Below, piece by piece: positions 46,594 to 55,243 of a stretch of 64,000 bases of DNA. Position numbers and translations under genes: made by a program. Every line of letters begins with the position of its first letter. The first letter of the stretch is position 1. The notes under the pieces are model-generated. The model saw only the letters and a list, made by a program, of their open reading frames with translations, made no database searches and was not told where the DNA came from. The DNA lies in the NCBI GenBank assembly GCA_016183815.1, contig JACPDW010000007.1:124001-188000 (forward strand), read 5' to 3'. This stretch comes from Flavobacteriia bacterium. GTDB taxonomy: Bacteria > Bacteroidota > Bacteroidia > Flavobacteriales_D > Crocinitomicaceae.

Positions 46594-48463
46594 ATTTTCC
46601 TAAATAAACTAACAAAACAGAAATATCACTGGGCGAAATTCCACTAATTCTTGATGCTTGTCCAATTGTTTCAGGTTTAATTTTATTTAATTTTTCCTTT
46701 GCCTCTATGCTTAAAGAATACATTAAAGTGTAATCTATTTCAATCGGGATTTTAACTTTTTCTAGTCTTTCAATTTTTCCTGCATATTCGGATTCTCGAG
46801 ATAAATAACCTTGATACTTAACTAAAATTTCTGTTTGTTCGGGGATATCAGGGTGAATTTTTTGATAGTGTTCTTTTTGATTTTTTACCTCAAAATTCAT
46901 CTCGGCTAAATCGTGTAAAGTAATGTTCGGACGACTTAAAATAAGGTCTGCTTTAATTTGTTGTTTCAACAAACTACTATCCTTTTTATTTAATATAGAA
47001 TTGGCTTCTAATGGTGAAATTCCTTTTTCCTTCAAAAACTTTAAAAACATGGATGTTCCATTGAGCTTATTTTTAACTTTGTTGCTTTCTTTTTCAGATT
47101 GTAAACCTAATTCAAATGCTTTTGGAGTTAGTCTTAAATCGGCATTATCCTGCCTTAATAACAATCTAAATTCCGCACGACTTGTAAACATACGATAAGG
47201 TTCTTCAGTCCCTTTTGTTATTAAATCATCTATTAAAACACCAATATATGCATCAGATCTTGACAAAACAAAAGGTGTTTTTTGATGAGCTTTTTGATGG
47301 GCATTAATACCAGCCATTAAACCTTGGCAAGCGGCTTCTTCGTAACCCGTTGTACCATTTATTTGACCGGCAAGAAACAAAGAGTTTAAGATTTTTGTTT
47401 CTAATGAGGATTTTAATTGGGTTGGGGGGAAATAATCATATTCTATAGCATATCCAGGTCTAAACATTTTTACATTTTCAAAACCAGGCAATGTTTTTAA
47501 GGCGTAATATTGAATTTCTTCTGGCAAAGAAGATGAAAATCCATTTAAATAAATTTCGATTGTATTTCTGCCTTCTGGCTCAACAAACAATTGATGTCTG
47601 TCTCGTTCAGCAAAACGATTTATTTTATCTTCGATACTCGGACAATAACGTGGTCCAACACTTTTAATTGTTCCATTAAACATTGGCGAACGATCAAATC
47701 CCGTTTTTAAAATGTCGTGAGTTTTTGGACTTGTGTAAACAATATGACAAGGTAATTGATTTTCTATTGGCTTAGTTTCAGTAAAACTAAATTTTGAAGG
47801 ACTTTCGTCTCCCAATTGAATTTCCATTTTAGAATAATCAAGAGACCTACCATCAATGCGAGGTGGTGTTCCTGTTTTCATTCTTCCAGCATCAAATCCA
47901 AACTTAATAAGCGCTTCAGTCAAACCAAGTACGTTTTTTTCACCTATTCTACCTCCTCCAAATTGTTTTGTTCCTATATGTATTGTACCATTTAGAAATG
48001 TGCCATTTGTTAAAACAACAGTTGTCGAAAAAATTTTTATTCCCATTTGAGTTATTACGCCTAATACAGTAAAGTCTTCAACAATTAAATCTATTACAGT
48101 GTCTTGCCAAAAATCAACATTTGGATTTGATTCTAACAACAACATCCATTCTTCTGAAAATCGAAAACGATCATTTTGTGTTCGTGGAGACCACATCGCA
48201 GGGCCTTTTGAACGATTTAACATTCTAAACTGAATAGCACTTTTGTCTGATACTATTCCGCTTCCACCTCCTAAAGCATCGATTTCACGGACAATTTGCC
48301 CTTTTGCCACCCCTCCCATTGCTGGATTACAACTCATTTGAGCAATAGTATTTCTGTTCATTGTAATCAACAAGACTTTACTACCCAGCTTTGCGGCAGA
48401 CAATGCGGCTTCGCAACCAGCATGACCAGCTCCAACAACTATAATATCGTATTTAGGTAGCAT
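46592..48463 (-). CDS. mnmG: tRNA uridine-5-carboxymethylaminomethyl modification enzyme MnmG
   Basis: A 623-residue FAD protein that, with MnmE, installs cmnm5 at the wobble uridine. FAD loop [19 protein letters not shown] and [23 protein letters not shown] open the protein; [10 protein letters not shown]-like [33 protein letters not shown] and [20 protein letters not shown] are diagnostic. The C-terminal helical domain ends with [18 protein letters not shown]. Both ends of the gene touch parS-like sites. In many bacteria mnmG (gidA) is an origin-proximal gene, which fits. Confidence 0.97.
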   Translation of the reverse strand: MLPKYDIIVVGAGHAGCEAALSAAKLGSKVLLITMNRNTIAQMSCNPAMGGVAKGQIVREIDALGGGSGIVSDKSAIQFRMLNRSKGPAMWSPRTQNDRFRFSEEWMLLLESNPNVDFWQDTVIDLIVEDFTVLGVITQMGIKIFSTTVVLTNGTFLNGTIHIGTKQFGGGRIGEKNVLGLTEALIKFGFDAGRMKTGTPPRIDGRSLDYSKMEIQLGDESPSKFSFTETKPIENQLPCHIVYTSPKTHDILKTGFDRSPMFNGTIKSVGPRYCPSIEDKINRFAERDRHQLFVEPEGRNTIEIYLNGFSSSLPEEIQYYALKTLPGFENVKMFRPGYAIEYDYFPPTQLKSSLETKILNSLFLAGQINGTTGYEEAACQGLMAGINAHQKAHQKTPFVLSRSDAYIGVLIDDLITKGTEEPYRMFTSRAEFRLLLRQDNADLRLTPKAFELGLQSEKESNKVKNKLNGTSMFLKFLKEKGISPLEANSILNKKDSSLLKQQIKADLILSRPNITLHDLAEMNFEVKNQKEHYQKIHPDIPEQTEILVKYQGYLSRESEYAGKIERLEKVKIPIEIDYTLMYSLSIEAKEKLNKIKPETIGQASRISGISPSDISVLLVYLGK

Positions 48464-48471
48464 TTTATAAA

Positions 48472-48487
48472 TGTTTCACGTGAAACA
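48472..48487. other. parS ParB binding site, perfect consensus
   Basis: TGTTTCACGTGAAACA, identical to the consensus 16-mer, in the 27-bp gap between ybeY and mnmG. ParB spreads from such sites to organise the origin region and load SMC. parA and parB are not in the window. Confidence 0.9.
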
Positions 48488-48490
48488 AAA

Positions 48491-48910
48491 TTAAGAAGAA
48501 AAAAGTTGTAGGTATTCATTTTCCTTATTTCGCATTATGTGTTGATCAACCTTTGTTTTGTCTTTATATCCACAACAATGCAAAAGTCCGTGTAAACAAA
48601 CACGATAAAATTCGATTAAAATGGGCACTTTGTATTTTTTTGCGTTTTCAATTATTCTATCTGTACTTATATACATTTCAAGGTTTAAATTGCTATTGTT
48701 AGAATAATCAAAAGTTATAATGTCGGTATAATAATCGTGATTTAGATGTTCTTTATTAATTTTTAAAAGTCCCTCATCCGAACACAAATAGATAATCAAA
48801 TTGGAAATGTTTTTTCCTTCTTTATTTGCTAAGAATCGAAGATTGTTATAAAGTAATTTCTTTTTAAATTTATAAGAAAAATCAGCGTCGAGTTGCTGAA
48901 CTTTAAGCAT
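48491..48910 (-). CDS. ybeY: Endoribonuclease YbeY (rRNA maturation)
   Basis: A 139-residue metalloprotein for 16S rRNA 3'-end maturation. The motif reads HGLLHCCGYKD; the first two zinc histidines are kept, while the third position, a histidine in the HGxLHxxGYDH form, is aspartate, as I recall for Bacteroidota relatives. The upstream EMYISTDRI strand and HDYYTDIITF block fit the family. The frame extends to TTG at 48949, inside the ATPase gene; ATG at 48910 overlaps that gene by 8 bp and is preferred. Confidence 0.88.
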   Translation of the reverse strand: MLKVQQLDADFSYKFKKKLLYNNLRFLANKEGKNISNLIIYLCSDEGLLKINKEHLNHDYYTDIITFDYSNNSNLNLEMYISTDRIIENAKKYKVPILIEFYRVCLHGLLHCCGYKDKTKVDQHIMRNKENEYLQLFSS

Positions 48911-49319
48911 AGTTAAAGAATATTTTTGTGGTTTTTCCTTGGTTTTCAAAAATCAACTCATCAGATAAATTTCTTATTAAAAAAATTCCTCTTCCATTTT
49001 CCTTTTCAATGTTTTCAGGTGAGGTTGGGTCTGGTATGTTGTTGAAATTAAAACCCTCTCCTTTATCATATACACTAAATCCAATTCTTGATCCGTTATC
49101 AGTAACTTCAATTAGTACAGGAGACTCTTTGACAAAACAATTTCCATGAATTATAGCATTATTAACCGCTTCTGTTACTGCTATTAAAATATTTCCATAA
49201 ATTTCTTCATTGATTTTTAGTTTATCACAAACTCTGTCGATTAAAGACTCAACTAAAGAAATGTTTTTTAATTCTGATGGGATCTCAAGTGTTTCTATTG
49301 TATTGGATTCTGCAATCAT
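48903..49319 (-). CDS. RsbW-like ATP-binding protein (anti-sigma-type HATPase)
   Basis: A 138-residue stand-alone GHKL domain. ILIAVTEAVNNAIIHGN is the N-box, DKGEGFNF the G1-like motif and NGRGIFLIRNL the G2 lid. The RsbW/SpoIIAB family phosphorylates an STAS anti-anti-sigma protein or binds a sigma factor. No STAS gene or SpoIIE phosphatase is adjacent. It sits between DUF4175 and ybeY with an 8-bp overlap to ybeY, a gene order I believe is conserved in flavobacteria. The partner is unknown. Confidence 0.85.
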   Translation of the reverse strand: MIAESNTIETLEIPSELKNISLVESLIDRVCDKLKINEEIYGNILIAVTEAVNNAIIHGNCFVKESPVLIEVTDNGSRIGFSVYDKGEGFNFNNIPDPTSPENIEKENGRGIFLIRNLSDELIFENQGKTTKIFFNYA

Positions 49320-49338
49320 TCTTAAGCATTTAGTATAT

Positions 49339-52300
49339 CTATTGCATTAGATGAAAATACTCATTGGCTTTATCCTTATAATATTTGTAATAATTTGGAT
49401 CTACCGAATAAAGTTGTTCAATCTGTTGCAATTTTTTCTGATTATACTCATTTATTCGATTAAGGTTACTAAAATTTTCATTTTTTCCTGATTTTGATTC
49501 TCTTTTTTCTTCAAACCCTCTTTCCATAAGTGCTTTTTCACTTTCTAATAAACGCGTTAAAATATCTTTTTGTCTTTTGATTAAATCTTTGTTAAATTGT
49601 TTGTTTATTAAGTCTTTTTCTTGCTGTTCTAATTCATTGATAAGCGGATTTAATTGATTTCCTTTGCCTTTTCCTTCTTTATTCAATTCATTTCTAATTT
49701 GTTCTAATTTTTGTCTTATTGCGGTTTGTTCTGCTGCCATTTTAGCAATTTCCTTATTTCCTAAACCAAGCATATTCATGCCATTTTCAGAAGGTTTACT
49801 CCCTGGCTTTTCACCTGGCTTACTTCCTCCTTCTTTTTGACCTTTTTGCATCTGTTCTAATTGTTTTTTTAACATGCTTTTCATGTCTTGTGAGTCAGAA
49901 TCCGATGGTTTACTGTTTTTACCCCCTGGTTTGTTACAAGACCCACCGCCAGAAGAGGAAGATTGCATACTTGCTTGCATTTGTTGTAAACTCTCATTTA
50001 ATAATAAAGCCAAATTATTATAAGATGTCATTACGTATTGAAGGTGGGTACCAATTTGTTTTTTACGATGTTCGTCTATATTTTCTGTGGCTTGTTTAAA
50101 ATTGATTTTGATTTCGTTTAATTCTTTGTTTATAAAGGATGCTATTTTAGGTTGACGAAAAGCTAAAGCGTTTAAACTGTCTTCAACAATTTTAGTGTCG
50201 TCAATTATTTTTCTTTGTTTTTTTGCTAATTTCCGATAAAAAGGATCTTTGGTATTTACTTTTGAAAAAGAATTCATAATGTTTTCTTGTTCAAAACTTA
50301 AAATCATAAGAGATTCTAAAATTTGACGAATAGAATTCATATCTTCTTCTTGTTGTTGCTTGTTTGCGTCGTTTTGTAATGTTTCTAATTCATTCGATAA
50401 CTGTTTTAATTTTTCACTTGCGTTTTTTTGATTTTCGGAGGCCTTTTTATTTTTGTTTTTATCTAAATTATTTTGGCTTTGTTCCATCTCATTGGAAATT
50501 TCATTTTTTAAATCCTCTTGATTGCCGAGATTCATAGGCGACTTTAAATCCTCATTTAATTGCTTAATTTCATTTAAATCCTTTTTTAATTCGTCAAATT
50601 TTTTATTTAATTCTTCTTGTTTCTTTTTGGCCTCATCAGAAGTTATTTTATTCTGTTCAGTTTGATTTTTTAACTCTTCTTGTTTCTTTTCTAATTCTTT
50701 AATTTCTTTAATAGCATCCTCCAGTTTTTCATTGACTTGCAAACGTTTCATCATTTCCATACTTCTGTCTAGTTGCTTCTTAATGTCCTCAGATTTCATT
50801 TCTAAAAGCTCATTTTCTTGCTGGTTGATTTGCTGATTATTCTTTAATAATTCTTCCAACTTTTTGAACAAATCCATTAATTCTTGATCCATGATTTGAT
50901 TGAGTAATTCTTGTAACTCTTCTTGTTTTTCTAATAATTCTAAATCTGTTTTACTCAATTGATTTTTTTCATTGTTACTTTCTTGCCATTGCTGTTGTAT
51001 CTTATCCAACTCTTTATTCATTTCATTATATTGCTGTTGGATGTTTTGTAAAGCATTTGATTTTTCCCAATTGGACTGTTTATTGTTTAATGCCTCTTTT
51101 TTAAACTCTTTAATGTCCTTGTTTAAATTTGCACTTTTTTTGATAAGTTGATCTATCTGATTTTTAATATTTTCTTGTTCATTGTCTCTCTGTTCATTGA
51201 GTTCATCTAATGTAGGTAATTCGTATTTGAACATTTCTGATTTGCTTGACTTTGCTCCATTAACCCCATCATTATCTAAAACAACGAAAAAATATTCGAT
51301 TTTATCTTCTACTTTTAGAGTATCTCGACCAAAATCATAAGCAAAAGAAAATTTTGATGTTGTTCCTTCTTTTGTATCTAATTTAACTTTGTATTGTTTT
51401 GATTTTCCGTCTTTTGAAATAATATTATATTTAAAAAACATTGAACTAAAGCCATAATCATCAGAAATTTCTCCTTCAAAAAAACGTAATGTTTTACTTA
51501 TACTGTCTTTTTCTTCTTTTACAAGTATAGATGGATATTGGTCTTTTTGAACATCAAATTTATAAGAAGAAGTATCTGCTGATTGTATAAACTTATTTTT
51601 TAAAATGACTTTTAAGAAATCCGATTCAACAAAACGTTTTGTAAACTGAATGTTCTCCTTTGTAAAAAATTCACTTTTTTGATTTTTAAAGTTAAATAAA
51701 ACTTCTTTACTGTTTTTTGAATTGACTTTAAAATTTATTTTTGTTCCCTCTGGAATATACAAATCTCCGACATTTTGAATAAGTTCATCTTTTTTCCCTG
51801 TATATTGAGGGTAATCCAAAAAAGCTGAAAATATTTGAATTCCTGATTTTGGAATTACTTCAACAGTATATTTCTTAGAAGAATAACCATCTGATTCAAA
51901 AGAGATTATAGTATTATTCTTTAATTTTTTTAAAGAAAACGCAAAGGAAAGTCTAGATTTCTTTTTCATCAAATATTTTCCTTTTTCTGTAACTAAATAT
52001 ACTTTATTAGGAATATATTTACCAAAAACACTTACATCAACGGAAAAATCGCTGTCTTCCAATGTAGTTAATTTTGAGTTATTTAATTGAAATTTAAACG
52101 GCGACTCAGGAATAAATTCTGTTTGAAAAAAAACTACTCTTTTTGTTCCTTCTTTAATAAATGATGGATAAAAAATAAATAAAAGTAGAAAAAAACAAAC
52201 TAAAGGCAATAAATATTTAAAATATTTAAAGTGAACTTTATATTGAATTCCATCTAAAAAAGGAATTAATTTTAACTTTTCTGAACGTTGTTGAACACTA

Positions 52301-52692
52301 GCTGCCAATAATTCAAAATTGCTGTGATTTTTATCATTTACTTCGTGGTATAATTGTAAAGTATTCAACAAAGTATCTGAAACTTCGGGAAAAAATCTTC
52401 CAATAATAACAGCTGCTTGATTTCTTGAAATTCCTTTGGAAAATGAAAATAATTTACTTAGAGGAATTATAATCAGTTTGATTAATACAAAACCGTTAGC
52501 CGCAATAAATAAGAAAAAAAGAATTGTTCTAAGCCAAATTGAAAAATGAATTAAGTTTTCTAAACTTATCACAAGTAAATAGGAAAAAATAAAAAAAATA
52601 CTGATTAATAAAACTCCTTTAAATAAAAGATTTTTATAATATTTTTTAATAAAAGAATCTATTTGTTGAATTAAAACCTCATAGGAATTCAT
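49339..52692 (-). CDS. DUF4175-family large membrane protein with long coiled coil
   Basis: An 1117-residue protein. Three membrane helices lie near the N-terminus (about 22-45, 52-75 and 158-175), followed by beta-sandwich-like repeats (about 190-480). A very long Gln/Glu/Lys/Asn-rich coiled coil runs from about 490 to 780, and a low-complexity Gly/Ser/Lys stretch (SSSGGGSCNKPGGKNSKP) near 925. The layout matches DUF4175 proteins of Bacteroidota, whose function is unknown. It is first in the leftward cluster with the RsbW-like gene, ybeY and mnmG. No promoter of the TAnnTTTG type is obvious. Confidence 0.82.
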   Translation of the reverse strand: MNSYEVLIQQIDSFIKKYYKNLLFKGVLLISIFFIFSYLLVISLENLIHFSIWLRTILFFLFIAANGFVLIKLIIIPLSKLFSFSKGISRNQAAVIIGRFFPEVSDTLLNTLQLYHEVNDKNHSNFELLAASVQQRSEKLKLIPFLDGIQYKVHFKYFKYLLPLVCFFLLLFIFYPSFIKEGTKRVVFFQTEFIPESPFKFQLNNSKLTTLEDSDFSVDVSVFGKYIPNKVYLVTEKGKYLMKKKSRLSFAFSLKKLKNNTIISFESDGYSSKKYTVEVIPKSGIQIFSAFLDYPQYTGKKDELIQNVGDLYIPEGTKINFKVNSKNSKEVLFNFKNQKSEFFTKENIQFTKRFVESDFLKVILKNKFIQSADTSSYKFDVQKDQYPSILVKEEKDSISKTLRFFEGEISDDYGFSSMFFKYNIISKDGKSKQYKVKLDTKEGTTSKFSFAYDFGRDTLKVEDKIEYFFVVLDNDGVNGAKSSKSEMFKYELPTLDELNEQRDNEQENIKNQIDQLIKKSANLNKDIKEFKKEALNNKQSNWEKSNALQNIQQQYNEMNKELDKIQQQWQESNNEKNQLSKTDLELLEKQEELQELLNQIMDQELMDLFKKLEELLKNNQQINQQENELLEMKSEDIKKQLDRSMEMMKRLQVNEKLEDAIKEIKELEKKQEELKNQTEQNKITSDEAKKKQEELNKKFDELKKDLNEIKQLNEDLKSPMNLGNQEDLKNEISNEMEQSQNNLDKNKNKKASENQKNASEKLKQLSNELETLQNDANKQQQEEDMNSIRQILESLMILSFEQENIMNSFSKVNTKDPFYRKLAKKQRKIIDDTKIVEDSLNALAFRQPKIASFINKELNEIKINFKQATENIDEHRKKQIGTHLQYVMTSYNNLALLLNESLQQMQASMQSSSSGGGSCNKPGGKNSKPSDSDSQDMKSMLKKQLEQMQKGQKEGGSKPGEKPGSKPSENGMNMLGLGNKEIAKMAAEQTAIRQKLEQIRNELNKEGKGKGNQLNPLINELEQQEKDLINKQFNKDLIKRQKDILTRLLESEKALMERGFEEKRESKSGKNENFSNLNRINEYNQKKLQQIEQLYSVDPNYYKYYKDKANEYFHLMQ

Positions 52693-52801
52693 AGATGTTC
52701 TAGTTGAAAAAGCTAAATTACAAATATTAAGCCAAAGAATGTAGGAATAAATTTTAAAAAATGTTAATTGTCAAATCAATAAAAGAAAAATAATCCAATC
52801 T

Positions 52802-54811
52802 CTACCTCACCACTTGCACCCATCCTTTTTCTTTGATTGGAAAATCGTTTTTAGTTAGTATTCCACTCGAAGGGTTGTCTGGTAGCAATAATTCTTCTTT
52901 TAATTCGATAGAAAGAGTGTAATAATAAGTACCTTCAATGGCATCACGACTTCCTCCTTTGGAGCCTTTTCCTCCCCCTTTATCCCCCTCCAAAGGGGGA
53001 AATGTTGTGCCATCCCACAAAGCAACAAATCCTTTGCCTGTATTAGTGCCTCGTGCAACCAAATTACCCCAACGGTTGAAAATTTCATAAGAAATCTCTA
53101 CTTCATTACTCACATTGATACCAAAAATATCATTCTTATTGTCTGAGTTGGGTGTAAAAATATTTGGCACAGAAAAGGAAAAATTATCATACACTTTTAT
53201 TTTTAAGGAAAAGGAGTCTATACAACTTTCATCGTATTGCCAAGCATAAAGCGTTACGTTGTACAAACCCGAACTATCAAAAGTAAAGGAACTTAAATCT
53301 GTATAAACATTTTCATTGATTTTCCATTGGTAGTTGGTGGCATAGGTGCTTTGATTATCAAAGTAAACTTCTATTTCTTCTTTTATAATATTGGGTTGAT
53401 ACACATAATTTGCTTGTGTTAAATTTTGCTCTGGAACAAATATAATAGTGTCTATAAAACAGTTGTACTCATCATACAATTTTAGGGAATGAAACCCTGA
53501 AGAAAGTTGAGTAAATTCTCCAACTTGTGTTTGAGAAAAAGTATCTATTGAAAAGGAACTCACATTGTTTACTTGAGAGAATAAAATAGAACCATTGGAT
53601 GTGCCACAATCACTTGCTGATATTTGAATAGTAGGAGTAAATTTTGGCTCAGGCAGCACATTTATTTTGATGGGACGCACTACCGAACAGCTATCATTGT
53701 TCCAAATTTGTACGGTTAACAGTGTACTTTTATCTCCTGTAAAAACAGGATTTGGACAATTTGTACAACTCAACACTTCTGCTGCCTTTGTTGACGAACC
53801 ATCAGCCAACCAAGTGTAACTCTGACCACCACTAGCAAAGAGAGGCAAAGGGCTGTTGGGGCATATGGTACTGTCTTTGGACACTTGAACATCAAAAGGT
53901 TGACAGGGGGTGGAGTAGGTAAGGAAAAATCCAGTATAAACATTTTCATGTACACCAGAGTTTTGCCATTTCATCGACCAATTTAGAGAATTCATATTAA
54001 TAAGGTATTCAGAAATATCTGCTAGAGCATCAGAGTTGTTCATTAAGTTGTCTGGGGTATCATCATCAAGTCCAAAAAGTTCATTATTTTGATAATAAAA
54101 GTGTCCTCTAGACCCAAATTCCCATTGAATATTAACATTGTCTGCTCCTCCAATTAAACCAATATTTGAGTTTTCTACAAAAACATAGCTTCCGTCATTT
54201 AAAATTGGAGAATTTATAATATCAGTGTACAATGAAAATCCGAAAGGATAATTAATATTTATTGGATTAAAAGAAATAAAATAATCATTTTGAATTTGAT
54301 TTAAATTTTGATTATTAAAACACAACACAACGTTTAAATGATTTAAATTTTCATTTTCATATATAATAAATATTCCAAAATTTCTAAAAGAACATATTTG
54401 TGAACAATTTGCATTTATTTGTTCAGGAATTGTTATAAAATGTGATTGAATATTTTGATAATATTGTGTAATATCTTTAAAAAAAATAGATCCTTTATAC
54501 AAATTGGTAAATTGAGTTAAAAAAAAATCTTCACTTATAACATTTTCAGCATTAATTGGTATATTAATATCATCTAAAATAATTTTTATATCATTTGGAG
54601 AATTTATGCTTTCATAAAAAAGATATACTTTAGAAATAAAACTGCCTGGTTCAATATATGTATCAAAAGTTCCGCTACCATGACTCAGTCCCGTCGAAAA
54701 GCCAGCAAAACAAACTCCACCTTTAATAATATTTTCATAAAATTTTATTTGACTATTAACGTTTATATTAAATATGGTAATTAAAATTAAAATTTTATTT
54801 TTTAAAAACAT
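52802..54811 (-). CDS. Secreted protein with gliding-motility/T9SS type B C-terminal domain
   Basis: A 669-residue exported protein (signal MFLKNKILILITIFNINVNS). The N-terminal 290 residues resemble nothing I can name (GTFDTYIEPGSFISKVYLFY and DDDTPDN); PKD-like or cysteine-containing repeats follow (CPNSPLPLFASGGQSYTW; CTNCPNPVFTGD). The last 110 residues are a CHU_C-type domain with VPNIFTPNSDNKNDIFGI and FNRWGNLV, ending in KGWVQVVR, used for type IX export. An insertion disrupts this domain (next entry). The TTG at 54814 was rejected in favour of ATG 54811. It overlaps the XRE gene by 17 bp, so the regulator probably controls it. Confidence 0.85.
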   Translation of the reverse strand: MFLKNKILILITIFNINVNSQIKFYENIIKGGVCFAGFSTGLSHGSGTFDTYIEPGSFISKVYLFYESINSPNDIKIILDDINIPINAENVISEDFFLTQFTNLYKGSIFFKDITQYYQNIQSHFITIPEQINANCSQICSFRNFGIFIIYENENLNHLNVVLCFNNQNLNQIQNDYFISFNPININYPFGFSLYTDIINSPILNDGSYVFVENSNIGLIGGADNVNIQWEFGSRGHFYYQNNELFGLDDDTPDNLMNNSDALADISEYLINMNSLNWSMKWQNSGVHENVYTGFFLTYSTPCQPFDVQVSKDSTICPNSPLPLFASGGQSYTWLADGSSTKAAEVLSCTNCPNPVFTGDKSTLLTVQIWNNDSCSVVRPIKINVLPEPKFTPTIQISASDCGTSNGSILFSQVNNVSSFSIDTFSQTQVGEFTQLSSGFHSLKLYDEYNCFIDTIIFVPEQNLTQANYVYQPNIIKEEIEVYFDNQSTYATNYQWKINENVYTDLSSFTFDSSGLYNVTLYAWQYDESCIDSFSLKIKVYDNFSFSVPNIFTPNSDNKNDIFGINVSNEVEISYEIFNRWGNLVARGTNTGKGFVALWDGTTFPPLEGDKGGGKGSKGGSRDAIEGTYYYTLSIELKEELLLPDNPSSGILTKNDFPIKEKGWVQVVR
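52946..53001 (-). repeat. In-frame palindromic G/C-rich insertion in a T9SS domain
   Basis: On the plus strand TCCCCCT and AGGGGGA (52983-53000) form a hairpin in an otherwise AT-rich gene, with a second smaller palindrome CTCC-TTT-GGAG nearby. In the protein it inserts about 17 residues, FPPLEGDKGGGKGSKGG, between WDGTT and AIEGTYYY, where the family is normally continuous. It keeps the frame. Confidence 0.62.
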
Positions 54812-55151
54812 CAACTATACCTTTTAAATATTCAATTTCTTCTTCTTGTTTTTTTATGATTTTTTTGTATAATTCCTCAATTTTGTTGTTTGCATTATTA
54901 ATTACTTTTCCATTTCCGATTTGACTATAATTAACATTTTCGAAGTGATTATTGTTTGATTCTGGTAATAATTTTTTTGTTTCAACATCCAAAATTTCTG
55001 CTATCTGTTGTAATCGATCTACTTTAATTTGAACTTCATTATTTTCAATTTTACTATATGCTCTTTGAGAAATGTTAAGTAAATCAGCGATTTCTTCTTG
55101 TTTTATTTTTTTTTCTAAACGAAATTTTCTAATTTTTTCTCCTGTATTCAT
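54795..55151 (-). CDS. XRE-family transcriptional regulator
   Basis: A 118-residue regulator. A helix-turn-helix of the Cro/C1 type covers about 4-60 (EKIRKFRLEKKIKQEEIADLL, ISQRAYSKIENNEVQIKVDRL). The C-terminal 50 residues are a coiled coil (IEELYKKIIKKQEEEIEYL), likely for dimer or tetramer formation. The frame extends to GTG at 55193, inside the promoter; ATG at 55151 (MNTGEKIRKF) is chosen. It precedes and overlaps the type B secreted protein gene and diverges from the 1299-residue T9SS protein gene, with a palindrome upstream that may be its operator. Confidence 0.87.
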   Translation of the reverse strand: MNTGEKIRKFRLEKKIKQEEIADLLNISQRAYSKIENNEVQIKVDRLQQIAEILDVETKKLLPESNNNHFENVNYSQIGNGKVINNANNKIEELYKKIIKKQEEEIEYLKGIVDVFKK

Positions 55152-55167
55152 TTTATTTTTATTTAAA

Positions 55168-55181
55168 GTTCTATATAGAAC
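55168..55181. promoter_or_regulatory. Perfect 14-bp palindrome, probable operator of the XRE regulator
   Basis: GTTCTATATAGAAC is a perfect palindrome lying between the TAAATTTG promoter element and the XRE start codon, just downstream of the expected transcription start. Its size and position suit autorepression by a dimeric HTH protein. Confidence 0.55.
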
Positions 55182-55192
55182 AAAATCTATCA

Positions 55193-55200
55193 CAAATTTA
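55193..55200 (-). promoter_or_regulatory. Bacteroidota -7 element for the XRE/type B operon
   Basis: The minus strand reads TAAATTTG (TAnnTTTG), 41 bases before the ATG at 55151. Transcription would start near 55187, six bases before the palindrome. Confidence 0.55.
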
Positions 55201-55243
55201 AAAAATAATTTTTAAATTGCGTTAAATTTTAATTTAATTTATT

